Made by a program: the position numbers and the translations under genes. 64,000 bases of DNA, from contig VMDC01000010.1 in assembly GCA_008081045.1 (NCBI GenBank), forward strand, positions 27,589 to 91,588, written 5' to 3'. The notes under the pieces were generated by a model. That model did not search any database, was not told the origin of the DNA, and saw only the letters and a program-made list of their open reading frames with translations. Positions within the stretch are counted from its first letter, which is position 1. Every line of letters starts with the position of its first letter. This document shows, one piece after another, positions 40,160 to 49,314 of the stretch. The DNA comes from Gammaproteobacteria bacterium (GTDB taxonomy: Bacteria > Pseudomonadota > Gammaproteobacteria > Pseudomonadales > Pseudohongiellaceae).

Positions 40160-41560
40160 TTAAAATCGCGGGAATTTTCCACCGGGAGGCATTCCGGGCA
40201 TTCCCCCGGGGCCCATCTTGCCCTGCATGCCTCCGAGCCCACGCATCATGTTAGCCATGCCGCCACCCTTCATCTTTTTCATCATCTTCTGCATTTGCTT
40301 GTGTTGTTTCAGCAAGCGGTTCAAATCCTGAATCTGAGTGCCTGAGCCCTGCGTGATCCGCCGTTTTCTGGAACCATTCAGCAGCTCGGGATTCAGACGC
40401 TCGCGCGGCGTCATCGAGTTGATGATCGCCTCCATCCGGCGGAATTGAGAATCGTCAACCTGGCTGGCAGCACCCGGCGGCAGCGCGCCCATGCCCGGCA
40501 TCTTTTCCATGATGCTCGCAACGCCGCCCATATTTTGCATCTGCTTGAGTTGCTCCTTGAAATCTTCCAGGTCAAAACCTTTGCCTTTTTTAATCTTACG
40601 GGCGAGACGCTCAGCCTGCTTCTTGTCAACTTTCTGCTCGGCTTCTTCAATCAGCGAGAGCACATCCCCCATACCGAGAATGCGCGAAGCAATACGGTCC
40701 GGATAGAACGGCTCAAGCCCGTCAATTTTTTCCCCGGTACCGATAAATTTGATCGGCTTGCCAGTGATATGCCGAACTGACAGCGCGGCACCGCCCCGAG
40801 CGTCACCGTCTGCCTTGGTAAGAACTACGCCCGTCAGAGGCAATGCCTCGTTAAAGGCTTTCGCGGTGTTAGCCGCGTCCTGACCGGTCATTGCATCCAC
40901 CACGAACAGGGTCTCCACCGGATTCAAGTGGCGGTGCAGTGCAGAGATTTCATCCATCATCTGCTGATCAATGGCCAGACGTCCGGCGGTATCGACCAGC
41001 AGCACGTCGACAAATTTTTTCTTCGCCTCCCGCAGCGCTGCATCGACGATGGTAAGAGGGGCCTGGCTGGCGTCGGACCCGAAAAACTCGACGTCTATTT
41101 CACCCGCCAGCGTCTGAAGCTGCTGAATCGCAGCCGGCCGGTAGATATCTGCGCTGACCAACATGACCCTTTTCTGCGATTTGGTCTTGAGCAGCCTGGC
41201 GAGTTTGGCTGCCGTAGTGGTCTTACCGGCGCCCTGCAGACCCGCCATCAGCACCACCGCAGGCGGCACAGACTTCAGATTCAACTCCGCGTTGGCAGAG
41301 CCCATGATCGTCTGCATTTCGGCCTGGACCAGTTTGATGAAAGCCTGCCCGGGCGTCAGACTTTTCGACACCTCTTGCCCGACGGCCCGCGCACTGACCC
41401 GATCAATGAAGTCCTTGACCACCGGCAGCGCGACATCAGCTTCAAGCAGCGCACGACGAACCTCTCGCAGGGCTTCCTGGATATTGCTTTCCGTCAGGGT
41501 CGCTTTGCCCGTCAGCTTACGAAAAGTCCCACTGAGACGCTCAGTTAAATTCTCAAACAC
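40160..41560 (-). CDS. ffh: Signal recognition particle protein
   Basis: MFENLTERLSGTFRKLTGKATLTESNIQEALREVRRALLEADVALPVVKDF; Met-rich C-terminus. Confidence 0.98.
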   Translation of the reverse strand: MFENLTERLSGTFRKLTGKATLTESNIQEALREVRRALLEADVALPVVKDFIDRVSARAVGQEVSKSLTPGQAFIKLVQAEMQTIMGSANAELNLKSVPPAVVLMAGLQGAGKTTTAAKLARLLKTKSQKRVMLVSADIYRPAAIQQLQTLAGEIDVEFFGSDASQAPLTIVDAALREAKKKFVDVLLVDTAGRLAIDQQMMDEISALHRHLNPVETLFVVDAMTGQDAANTAKAFNEALPLTGVVLTKADGDARGGAALSVRHITGKPIKFIGTGEKIDGLEPFYPDRIASRILGMGDVLSLIEEAEQKVDKKQAERLARKIKKGKGFDLEDFKEQLKQMQNMGGVASIMEKMPGMGALPPGAASQVDDSQFRRMEAIINSMTPRERLNPELLNGSRKRRITQGSGTQIQDLNRLLKQHKQMQKMMKKMKGGGMANMMRGLGGMQGKMGPGGMPGMPPGGKFPRF

Positions 41561-41710
41561 ACAATCACCTGCTCATTCATATCAGAACCGGCAGCAAGCC
41601 GTCGCCGCCAAACCGGGATTATAGCCCTATTCGTCGCGACCGTGAAAAAGGGCTTCTACCACTCTGGTACATGTGCGACACTCTGACTGTTAAAAGCCCT
41701 TACGTTACGA

Positions 41711-42526
41711 ATGCAACTGACTCTTATTGCGGGCATTTTTGCCATCGCGCTTTATTCGACCGGTTTTGCGCTCCAGCTGTCCCGACTGGCAAACGGCGGA
41801 ACCGGTGGCCTCGTAGCCGTCAACCGCCTGCCCGTTTTTGTGGCCGGTGGAATGGCCGTGCTTGCCCATGTCGCCAGCGCGTCCGGTGTCATTTACACCA
41901 GCACCGGGTACCACTTCGGCATAGCCGAGATCAGCACACTCATCGCCGCTTCGATTTCACTGCTGGTCCTCACCAGCAGTTTACGCAAGCCGCTGGACAA
42001 CCTCTTTCTGGGTCTGTTCCCCCTCGCTGTAGTGGCCATTATTCTGTCACTCACCGTATCCAGCGATTACCCTCCCACCGAGTTGAGTGCCGGCATGGCA
42101 GGTCACGTGCTGATCTCAATTCTTGCCTACAGCTTCATCACGATAGCTGCAGTGCAAGCCGGCTTTCTCGCCTACCAGAACTACCAGCTCAAGCATGGGC
42201 ACGCGGGCGGATTTTTGAAACGCTTTCCTTCGCTTCAGGATATGGAGGCCCTTCTGTTCGAACTGCTCTGGGTCGGACAGCTGCTCCTTTCCCTCGGGAT
42301 TGTTGCCGGGTTTGTATTTATCAGTGACATTTGGGGGCGTGACGGCGTGATTCACAAAAGTTTCTTTTCTGTGCTGGCCTGGATCGTGTTCGCTGTTCTG
42401 CTCTGGGGTCGCCATCAACTCGGGTGGCGCGGAGCCACCGCAATCCGCGGCACACTGTCCGGGTTTGCTCTGTTGCTGGTCGGTTTCTATGGTTCCAAAT
42501 TTGCCCTTGAATTTCTGGTCAGCTAA
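41711..42526 (+). CDS. Cytochrome c assembly (CcsA/YpjD-like) inner membrane protein
   Basis: Multi-TM protein with HVLISILAYSFITIAAVQAGFLAYQ and WGRHQLGWRGATAIRGTLSGFALLLVGFYGSKFALE; next to ffh. Confidence 0.85.
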   Translation: MQLTLIAGIFAIALYSTGFALQLSRLANGGTGGLVAVNRLPVFVAGGMAVLAHVASASGVIYTSTGYHFGIAEISTLIAASISLLVLTSSLRKPLDNLFLGLFPLAVVAIILSLTVSSDYPPTELSAGMAGHVLISILAYSFITIAAVQAGFLAYQNYQLKHGHAGGFLKRFPSLQDMEALLFELLWVGQLLLSLGIVAGFVFISDIWGRDGVIHKSFFSVLAWIVFAVLLWGRHQLGWRGATAIRGTLSGFALLLVGFYGSKFALEFLVS

Positions 42527-42583
42527 CCGGACCACGCGGTGAACCAGCCCTTTCACTTCTCCCACCTGGATGCGCCCTGAACC

Positions 42584-43876
42584 ATGGCAGCCGACGAAGC
42601 TTCACTGGGTGTTCTGATCCTGTCTTTTCTGGCTCTGATTTTGGCCTCAGCCTATTTCTCCAGTTCGGAGACCGGCATGATGAGCCTGAACAGGTACCGC
42701 ATGAACCATCTGCGCCGGAGTCAGCATGCAGGCGCTACGCGCGCCAGCAAACTGCTGGAAAAGCCAGACAAGCTGATTGGCGTGATTCTGATCGGCAACA
42801 ACTTCGTCAATTTTCTCGCTGCCTCAATCGCCTCCTCCATCGCCATTTTAATACTGGGCGAACCGGCACCCTTTGCTACCGCAATTGTGCTTACCCTTGT
42901 TGTGCTCATTTTTGCTGAAGTCACCCCGAAAACAATTGCCGCGCTTTATCCGGAAAGGATTGCTTACCCTTCAAGTATTGTGCTGGGGTTACTGCTTAAA
43001 GTGCTTTACCCCGTGGTGTGGATGGTCAACTTCGTGTCGAACATGCTGGTGCGCGCCCTTGGATTCCACCCTCAGGCGGATGGCAGCGACCAGCAGCTTA
43101 ATCAGGAAGAGCTACGCACCGTGGTGCACGAATCAGAAAGCCGACTGCCGAAAAAGCGACAGGGTATGCTGCTCAACATCCTCGACCTCGAAAAAGTGCA
43201 GGTAGATCAGATTATGGTACCGCGCAATGAAGTGACGGGGCTTGATATAGAAGACGACATGGAAGACATGCTCGAGCAGATAGCCAGTGCGCAGCACACC
43301 AGACTGCCGGTTTATCGCAAAGATATCGACAATATCGTTGGCGTGCTGCACATGCGCAGTGCCGGCAGGCTGATCAAAACCGAAAACCTCAACAAGGCAG
43401 CCATCATTCAGGAAACCACGGAACCTTACTTTATTCCGGACAGCACGCCATTACATACCCAGCTGTTCAATTTCCAGAGTAAAAAACTGCGACTGGCGGT
43501 AGTGGTCGATGAATTCGGCGCGGTCAAAGGGATCGTTACGCTGGAAGACATTCTGGAAGAGATTGTCGGTGAATTCACTACCGATTTAGCCGACAGCAAC
43601 AGGGATATCTTTGCGCAGGAAGATGGCAGCTATCTGATCGATGGCGGTACGAGCATTCGCGACATCAACCGCAGCCTTTCCTGGCAACTGGACAGCGAAT
43701 CGGCCAACACTTTGAACGGAATGTTGATGGAAATCCTCCAGTCGATTCCTGACTCTAGCGTCGGCGTCAAGCTCGACGGCTACTACGCCGAAATTCTTCA
43801 GGTGAAAGATAATGTATTCAGAACAGTTAAGATGTGGGAAGCCACGCCGCAGGAGAACCTGCCGTTTACTGACTGA
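42584..43876 (+). CDS. CNNM/CBS-domain transporter-associated protein (HlyC/CorC family)
   Basis: SSSETGMMSLNRYRMNHLRR; CBS pair; VVDEFGAVKGIVTLEDILEEIVGEF. Confidence 0.93.
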   Translation: MAADEASLGVLILSFLALILASAYFSSSETGMMSLNRYRMNHLRRSQHAGATRASKLLEKPDKLIGVILIGNNFVNFLAASIASSIAILILGEPAPFATAIVLTLVVLIFAEVTPKTIAALYPERIAYPSSIVLGLLLKVLYPVVWMVNFVSNMLVRALGFHPQADGSDQQLNQEELRTVVHESESRLPKKRQGMLLNILDLEKVQVDQIMVPRNEVTGLDIEDDMEDMLEQIASAQHTRLPVYRKDIDNIVGVLHMRSAGRLIKTENLNKAAIIQETTEPYFIPDSTPLHTQLFNFQSKKLRLAVVVDEFGAVKGIVTLEDILEEIVGEFTTDLADSNRDIFAQEDGSYLIDGGTSIRDINRSLSWQLDSESANTLNGMLMEILQSIPDSSVGVKLDGYYAEILQVKDNVFRTVKMWEATPQENLPFTD

Positions 43877-43904
43877 AGACTAGCCGGCAGTCCGCGCCAG
43901 CGCT

Positions 43905-44675
43905 CTAAACAGAGGACCGTAACACCGCCACCGCCTCTTCCGAATGCTGAGTCATGTTGCGATACCTGAAGGCTCTGAGTCTTCTGCTGGCGTCTCCGGC
44001 CTGCAACTGCACCGCAAGCGCCAGGGCATATAGTTGTCCGGTGTACAGCTGCCAGGTTTGCCAGCGCCATTGCGCGGCAGACGATCTGCTCATTTCATTC
44101 AACTCAAGCCTTTCCGGCGAGAATGAATACGCGAAACTTCTCAGCGGAATGGCGAGCCCCAATCCTCTGGCCTTGATATACGCTTCTTTAAGCGACCAGA
44201 GCTCATAAAAACGCGACAGCTGCTCTGAGTGCGGCAGAGCAAGCAGAGCCTGAATTTCTTCCTCCGCAAAGTAGCGATGGGCAATCTGGGCCACCCGCCG
44301 CTTCCTGCCGGTGAATTCGATATCAACACCGAGCTCAGGTGTCCGGCCTACCGCCAGTACCGCGCAGCCGTGGCTGTGCGAGAGATTAAAATAGGGGGCT
44401 TGCACACCAAGCCCTCCCCGCGCCTGCGGCTTGCCATAGGCATTATAGGTGAACTGCCAGTCACCCATGGCAAGGCCCGTATATTCACTGAGGCAAATTC
44501 TTGTCAGCCATTTCCCCAGCAGAAATTCGAGACGATGCCGCTGCTGAACCAGCCTCTCGTAACGCACGATTTCTTTCGCCTGCAGCCAGGCCAGCGCTTG
44601 TTGTGTCAGCGCAGCGGGATCGACGTCCGACAGCGCCACTTGCCAGATGTGAATTTCATTCTCAGGCAGGTTCAC
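43905..44675 (-). CDS. 4'-phosphopantetheinyl transferase
   Basis: LGVDIEFTGRKRRVAQIAHRYFAEEEIQAL...FYELWSLKEAYIKARGLGLAIPL. The start is uncertain; a longer ORF reaches 44771. Confidence 0.88.
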   Translation of the reverse strand: MNLPENEIHIWQVALSDVDPAALTQQALAWLQAKEIVRYERLVQQRHRLEFLLGKWLTRICLSEYTGLAMGDWQFTYNAYGKPQARGGLGVQAPYFNLSHSHGCAVLAVGRTPELGVDIEFTGRKRRVAQIAHRYFAEEEIQALLALPHSEQLSRFYELWSLKEAYIKARGLGLAIPLRSFAYSFSPERLELNEMSRSSAAQWRWQTWQLYTGQLYALALAVQLQAGDASRRLRAFRYRNMTQHSEEAVAVLRSSV

Positions 44676-45471
44676 GACGATTCTCTCCAGCCAGAACGCT
44701 TGGCACAGCTTCAGTATCAAATATGCAAACCAATTCCTTACGTGCAATGCGCGCTTCTTTAGGCGTAGCAAAAGCGTTATTCATATAGCGTATACCATCA
44801 ATCTCGATCGCCTGATTGACGTGGCTGTGACCGTAAACATGAATCGCTGGCTGAAGTTTCCTGATCTGGTGATCAAGTCGCGCACTGCCGAGAACCGGAT
44901 AGACCTTCCGACGGTGTTCTGGAATCGCGGCCGGCATCACGTCGAGCCTGGGTAGAAAATGGGAAAAACTGATCACATGTACATTGTCCGTCGACAAATA
45001 GCGATCGTTCTGCCGCAGAAAGAAATCGCAGATCTTCGCCTGCGAATCAAACTCTGCCGGCCACCGACACGCCCTGAAATCACGCCATGCCCGCTGCAGG
45101 AACGCGTCAGGCTGCCCAAAGCTGAAGTCATACCAGCCCAGTAGCGGGACGATACTGACACAGCCTTTCGTGTACACGCCGGTCCTTATCCCTTCATGCG
45201 AACAGAGCGACATCACGGCATCAAATTTCTCAAGCGAGCAGGAAAACTCGCCACCATCGACCCAGAGCTCATGGTTGCCGGGCACGAACAGGACTTCGGC
45301 AAAACGCGACTTCAGCGCGCGCAATGTCGAGCCGAGCAGCCGCAAATCATCAGTGACATCGCCCGCCAGCAGCAGCACGTCTTCCCGGTATCTGTCCCGG
45401 GACAGACTATCGATCCAGTCGAGATTCTCCCGATAGTCAACGTGCAAATCAGAAACGGCGAACACCTTCAT
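44662..45471 (-). CDS. Calcineurin-like metallophosphoesterase
   Basis: MKVFAVSDLHVDYRENLDWI; LLAGDVTDDL; FVPGNHELWVD; YGHSHVNQ. Confidence 0.9.
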   Translation of the reverse strand: MKVFAVSDLHVDYRENLDWIDSLSRDRYREDVLLLAGDVTDDLRLLGSTLRALKSRFAEVLFVPGNHELWVDGGEFSCSLEKFDAVMSLCSHEGIRTGVYTKGCVSIVPLLGWYDFSFGQPDAFLQRAWRDFRACRWPAEFDSQAKICDFFLRQNDRYLSTDNVHVISFSHFLPRLDVMPAAIPEHRRKVYPVLGSARLDHQIRKLQPAIHVYGHSHVNQAIEIDGIRYMNNAFATPKEARIARKELVCIFDTEAVPSVLAGENRREPA

Positions 45472-45617
45472 AGGGGATGTGACTATACCTGAGTAACAGA
45501 GAATGTCATTGGCGGCACTCATCATGGCCCGTCACCTTGATCACGCGCAAGATCCCGGCACGGACGTTATAATCGAGGCTGACCGATGACCACGCTGCGG
45601 CTATCCGGGCGCGCCAG

Positions 45618-46529
45618 CTAGCTGATCGGTACCGCGCCCGAGGTGTTGGCTTTGATGAATTCGGACAGCAGCAGATACTCTTCGCGGCGCGGGTCTGATT
45701 TTCGCCAGGCCATGCCGATCTTTCTGGACACATTCTCGTTGCCGAATTCTCTGATCTGCAGATCGGTGTCCCCCAGCACATCTGCTGCGACAGAAATGGC
45801 GGGCAGCAACGTCACACCCAAGCCATTCGCAACCATCTGAACGAGCGTGTGCAGACTGGTGCCCTGGTAGACCACATCGGTTGCAGTACTCTGCAGCTTG
45901 CATGCCTCAAGCGCATGGTCGCGCAGGCAGTGGCCCTCCTCCAGCAGCAGCAGGCTTTCACCGTGCAGCTGTTTCTGCTTGACCAGTTTGCTGCCCTCAA
46001 GCTGGTGTCCGGGCGGCAGGCACAGCAGGAAATCATCCCTGAACAGGGTCAGTGTCTCCATGTCCGGCATCGGGTACGGAAATGCCAGAATCGCCAGATC
46101 GAGTTTCCCTTCCTGCAATTGCTGCAGCAGGTTCGCACTGAGATCCTCTTTGAGAAAAAGTTTGAGCTTCGGATAGTGATGTCGCAACTGTGCAAGCAGC
46201 TGTGGCAGCATGAAAGGGCCTACGGTCGGAATCACACCCAGGCGTATTTCCCCGGTCAGGGCTTCGTCATGGGATTTCGCGAGCCCGACAAAATCCTCCA
46301 CGTTGCCCAGAATCAGGCGCGCCTGGTGCAGCAGCTTTTCGCCCAGCGGCGTAACGAGAACGGTCTTTTTATTCCGCTCGAAGATCACCACCCCCAACTG
46401 TGATTCAAGCTCCTGGATAGCGGCACTCAGTGTCGACTGCGTGACATGACAGGCCTCAGCAGCCTTGCTGAAGTGTTTGTATTCGGCGACCGCGCAGATA
46501 TAGCGCAGCTGTTTCATTGACGGCAGCAT
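45618..46529 (-). CDS. oxyR: LysR-family peroxide regulator OxyR
   Basis: LysR HTH; redox cysteines EEGHCLRDHALEAC match OxyR C199/C208 spacing. Confidence 0.93.
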   Translation of the reverse strand: MLPSMKQLRYICAVAEYKHFSKAAEACHVTQSTLSAAIQELESQLGVVIFERNKKTVLVTPLGEKLLHQARLILGNVEDFVGLAKSHDEALTGEIRLGVIPTVGPFMLPQLLAQLRHHYPKLKLFLKEDLSANLLQQLQEGKLDLAILAFPYPMPDMETLTLFRDDFLLCLPPGHQLEGSKLVKQKQLHGESLLLLEEGHCLRDHALEACKLQSTATDVVYQGTSLHTLVQMVANGLGVTLLPAISVAADVLGDTDLQIREFGNENVSRKIGMAWRKSDPRREEYLLLSEFIKANTSGAVPIS

Positions 46530-46543
46530 GGGACAGAATACTA

Positions 46544-46558
46544 ATCGATAAAACCGAT
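46544..46558. promoter_or_regulatory. Candidate LysR/OxyR-type binding site
   Basis: ATCG-ATAAAAC-CGAT: palindromic half sites with 7-nt spacer in the oxyR/rubrerythrin divergent intergenic region. Confidence 0.4.
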
Positions 46559-46687
46559 CAATACATCAATTAAATCAATTGGATTTGATAAGTAAATATC
46601 CTTACTTTAGCGCCAGTTTCAGTAATCCAACTGACTAATCGATGCGTTAGAACCAACGCAACTACTCAACTCGACGGGAGAATTATC

Positions 46688-47107
46688 ATGTCGCTGAAAG
46701 GTTCCAAGACCGAAGAAAACCTCAAGGCCGCCTTCGCTGGCGAGTCTCAAGCCAACCGACGCTACCTTTACTTTGCACAGAAGGCTGACGTAGAGGGCTA
46801 CAACGACGTATCTGCCCTGTTCCGCTCCACCGCGGAAGGCGAAACCGGACACGCTCACGGACATCTCGAATATCTCGAGGAAGTCGGCGATCCTGCGACG
46901 GGCATGCCGATTGGCAGCACAGCCGACAACCTGAAGTCGGCGGTTGCAGGTGAGACGCATGAGTACACCGACATGTATCCCGGCATGGCCAAGGACGCCC
47001 GCGATGAGGGCTTCGAAGAAATTGCTGACTGGATGGAAACGCTCGCAAAAGCTGAGCGATCCCACGCCAATCGCTTCCAGAAAGCCTTAGATTCGCTGGA
47101 AGACTGA
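46688..47107 (+). CDS. Rubrerythrin-family diiron protein
   Basis: MSLKGSKTEENLKAAFAGESQANRRYLYFAQKADVEGYNDVSALFRSTAEGETGHAHGHLEYL; no obvious C-terminal rubredoxin CxxC pair. Confidence 0.93.
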   Translation: MSLKGSKTEENLKAAFAGESQANRRYLYFAQKADVEGYNDVSALFRSTAEGETGHAHGHLEYLEEVGDPATGMPIGSTADNLKSAVAGETHEYTDMYPGMAKDARDEGFEEIADWMETLAKAERSHANRFQKALDSLED

Positions 47108-47181
47108 CCTACTGCGGCTCCTGCAGGCACCCCTGCAGGAGCCAATCTTAATTTACTGTCTTTGCATTCAGGAGACCTTCC

Positions 47182-48543
47182 ATGGCAGAGCATGGCAGAG
47201 AAGGCGGCCTCGACGCGCCTACCAGACACCCACTCAATCAGGACGACCCAAAATTCTGGGATGAAGATGACCTGAATAAGGAACTGGAGCGGGTTTATGA
47301 TATTTGCCACGGCTGTCGACGCTGCGTCAGCTTGTGTAATGCTTTTCCGACCCTGTTCGATCTGGTTGACGAAAGCGACACCATGGAAGTGGACGGAGTT
47401 GCCGTTGCAGACTACAGCAAAGTCGTCGACCAGTGCTATCTCTGCGATCTTTGCTACCTGACAAAATGCCCCTACGTGCCGCCCCATGAGTGGAACCTGG
47501 ACTTCCCTCATCTGATGCTGAGAGCGAAAGCCGTCAAATTTAAAAAGGGAGACACCAAATTCAGGGACAACATCATCACCAGCACTGACATGGTTGGCAA
47601 AATGGCGTCAATGCCACTGGTCAACACTCTGGTCAACAGCGGAAACAAAAACAGCGCGGTGCGAGCCGCACTGGACAGCGGTCTGGGCATTCACAAGGAC
47701 GCCAAGCTGCCGGAATACCACCGCAAAACCGCCCGCAAGCAACATGCGGTGAAAATATACAATCCGCAGGCCAACTCGGACTCTGGGAACAACGCGGCCG
47801 GCACTGAAGGCGACCCCCTCAGTCGGGTAGCGCTCTTCACAACCTGCTATTGCAACTACAACGAGCCAGACATCGCCGACAGCGTCATCAAGATCCTCAC
47901 CCACAATGAGGTGGAAGTCAGCCTGCCCGCCAAGGAGCATTGCTGCGGCATGCCGAAACTGGAACTGGGCGACCTGACGACCGTACGCAAGCTCAAGGAG
48001 CTCAATGTTCCGGCCCTTTATGAACTCGTGTCCCGGGGCTACAGCATCATCGCTGCCGTTCCATCCTGTGTTCTGATGTTCAAGCAGGAGCTACCACTGA
48101 TGTTTCCGGATGACGAGAAAGTCAAAGCGGTTGCTGCTGCCTTCCATGATCCGTTCGAATTCCTGCACAAACTGCACAAGGCCGGCAGGCTCAAAACCGA
48201 CTTCAAACAGAAACTCGGCAATGTCAGCTATCACGTTGCCTGCCACCAGCGGGTACAGAATATCGGGCCGAAGACCAAACAGATTCTAGAGCTGATCGAA
48301 GACACCAGCGTCAATAACATTGAGCGCTGCTCAGGCCACGACGGTACCTATGGCGTAAAAAGCGAAACACTTAAATTTGCCAACAAAATCGCCAAACCTA
48401 TTGTCCGGCAGATCACACAGCAAGAACCCGACTACTATGGCAGCGACTGCCCGGTGGCCGGCAAACATATCGAAAACAACCTGCAGACAGACCAGGAAAC
48501 AGTGCACCCCATTGACTTACTCAGGCTCGCATACGGCCTGTAA
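47182..48543 (+). CDS. 4Fe-4S/CCG-domain Fe-S protein (heterodisulfide reductase/GlpC-like)
   Basis: CHGCRRCVSLCNAFP and CYLCDLCYLTKCPYVPPHEW clusters; CCG-type EHCCGMPKLELGD and SDCPVAGKHI. Confidence 0.9.
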   Translation: MAEHGREGGLDAPTRHPLNQDDPKFWDEDDLNKELERVYDICHGCRRCVSLCNAFPTLFDLVDESDTMEVDGVAVADYSKVVDQCYLCDLCYLTKCPYVPPHEWNLDFPHLMLRAKAVKFKKGDTKFRDNIITSTDMVGKMASMPLVNTLVNSGNKNSAVRAALDSGLGIHKDAKLPEYHRKTARKQHAVKIYNPQANSDSGNNAAGTEGDPLSRVALFTTCYCNYNEPDIADSVIKILTHNEVEVSLPAKEHCCGMPKLELGDLTTVRKLKELNVPALYELVSRGYSIIAAVPSCVLMFKQELPLMFPDDEKVKAVAAAFHDPFEFLHKLHKAGRLKTDFKQKLGNVSYHVACHQRVQNIGPKTKQILELIEDTSVNNIERCSGHDGTYGVKSETLKFANKIAKPIVRQITQQEPDYYGSDCPVAGKHIENNLQTDQETVHPIDLLRLAYGL

Positions 48544-48568
48544 CTCACACTCAACACGAGACCACTTT

Positions 48569-49177
48569 ATGAACTCTGAGGTAAAGATTGCCATGAAGAA
48601 AATCGCTTTGGCTGACCTGCTTTCTCTCGAAGCCTATGAAGCCCAACGGCCCGTAATCCGCCAGGCCATTATGGATCACAAAAAGACCCGTAGGGTGCCG
48701 CTGGGCCCTAACGCGACACTGCACTTTGAAGATTATATGGTGATGCGCTATCAGATTATGGAATTGATCCGAGCTGAAAAGATCACCGCTGATGAGGAAC
48801 TAGAAGGCGAACTGGAAGCCTACAATCCGCTCATCCCGGACGGCAAAAACCTGAAGGTTACCTTCATGCTCGAATATCCTGACGAGGCGGAGCGGAAGGA
48901 AAGGCTGCGACAGCTTACCGGCATTGAAGAGTTGATTTCGATTCAGATCGCAGGCTTCGACCCGGTGTATCCAATCGCCAATGAAGACCTGCCGCGCTCC
49001 ACGGAAGACAAAACTTCAGCCGTCCATTTTCTGCGCTTCGAATTCACGGATGACATGATCGAGGCGGCAAAAAATGGCGCCTCCTGGAGTATTCGGTCAG
49101 AACATCTGAATTATCAGCACGCCACCGACCCCGTGGCGCCTGAAATCGCCGAATCCCTGCTGAGAGATTTCGCCTAA
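48569..49177 (+). CDS. DUF3501 family protein
   Basis: MKKIALADLLSLEAYEAQRPVIRQAIMDHKKTRRVPLGPNATLHFEDYMVMRYQIMELIRAEKI; position after rubrerythrin and Fe-S genes. Confidence 0.85.
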   Translation: MNSEVKIAMKKIALADLLSLEAYEAQRPVIRQAIMDHKKTRRVPLGPNATLHFEDYMVMRYQIMELIRAEKITADEELEGELEAYNPLIPDGKNLKVTFMLEYPDEAERKERLRQLTGIEELISIQIAGFDPVYPIANEDLPRSTEDKTSAVHFLRFEFTDDMIEAAKNGASWSIRSEHLNYQHATDPVAPEIAESLLRDFA

Positions 49178-49196
49178 CATTCAATCCGTGCGTCTG

Positions 49197-49237
49197 AAAA
49201 GGCCCCTTAGCGAATAATCGTTGAGGGGCCTTTTTTG
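49197..49237. terminator. Intrinsic terminator after the DUF3501 gene
   Basis: aaaaggccccttagcgaataatcgttgaggggccttttttg. Confidence 0.75.
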
Positions 49238-49314
49238 TTCCGATAGACTGCCGACAAAACCAGAATAACTCACGTCTGCGCCCACGGCGGCGCACTTGCC
49301 TCGGGGTCCGATTC

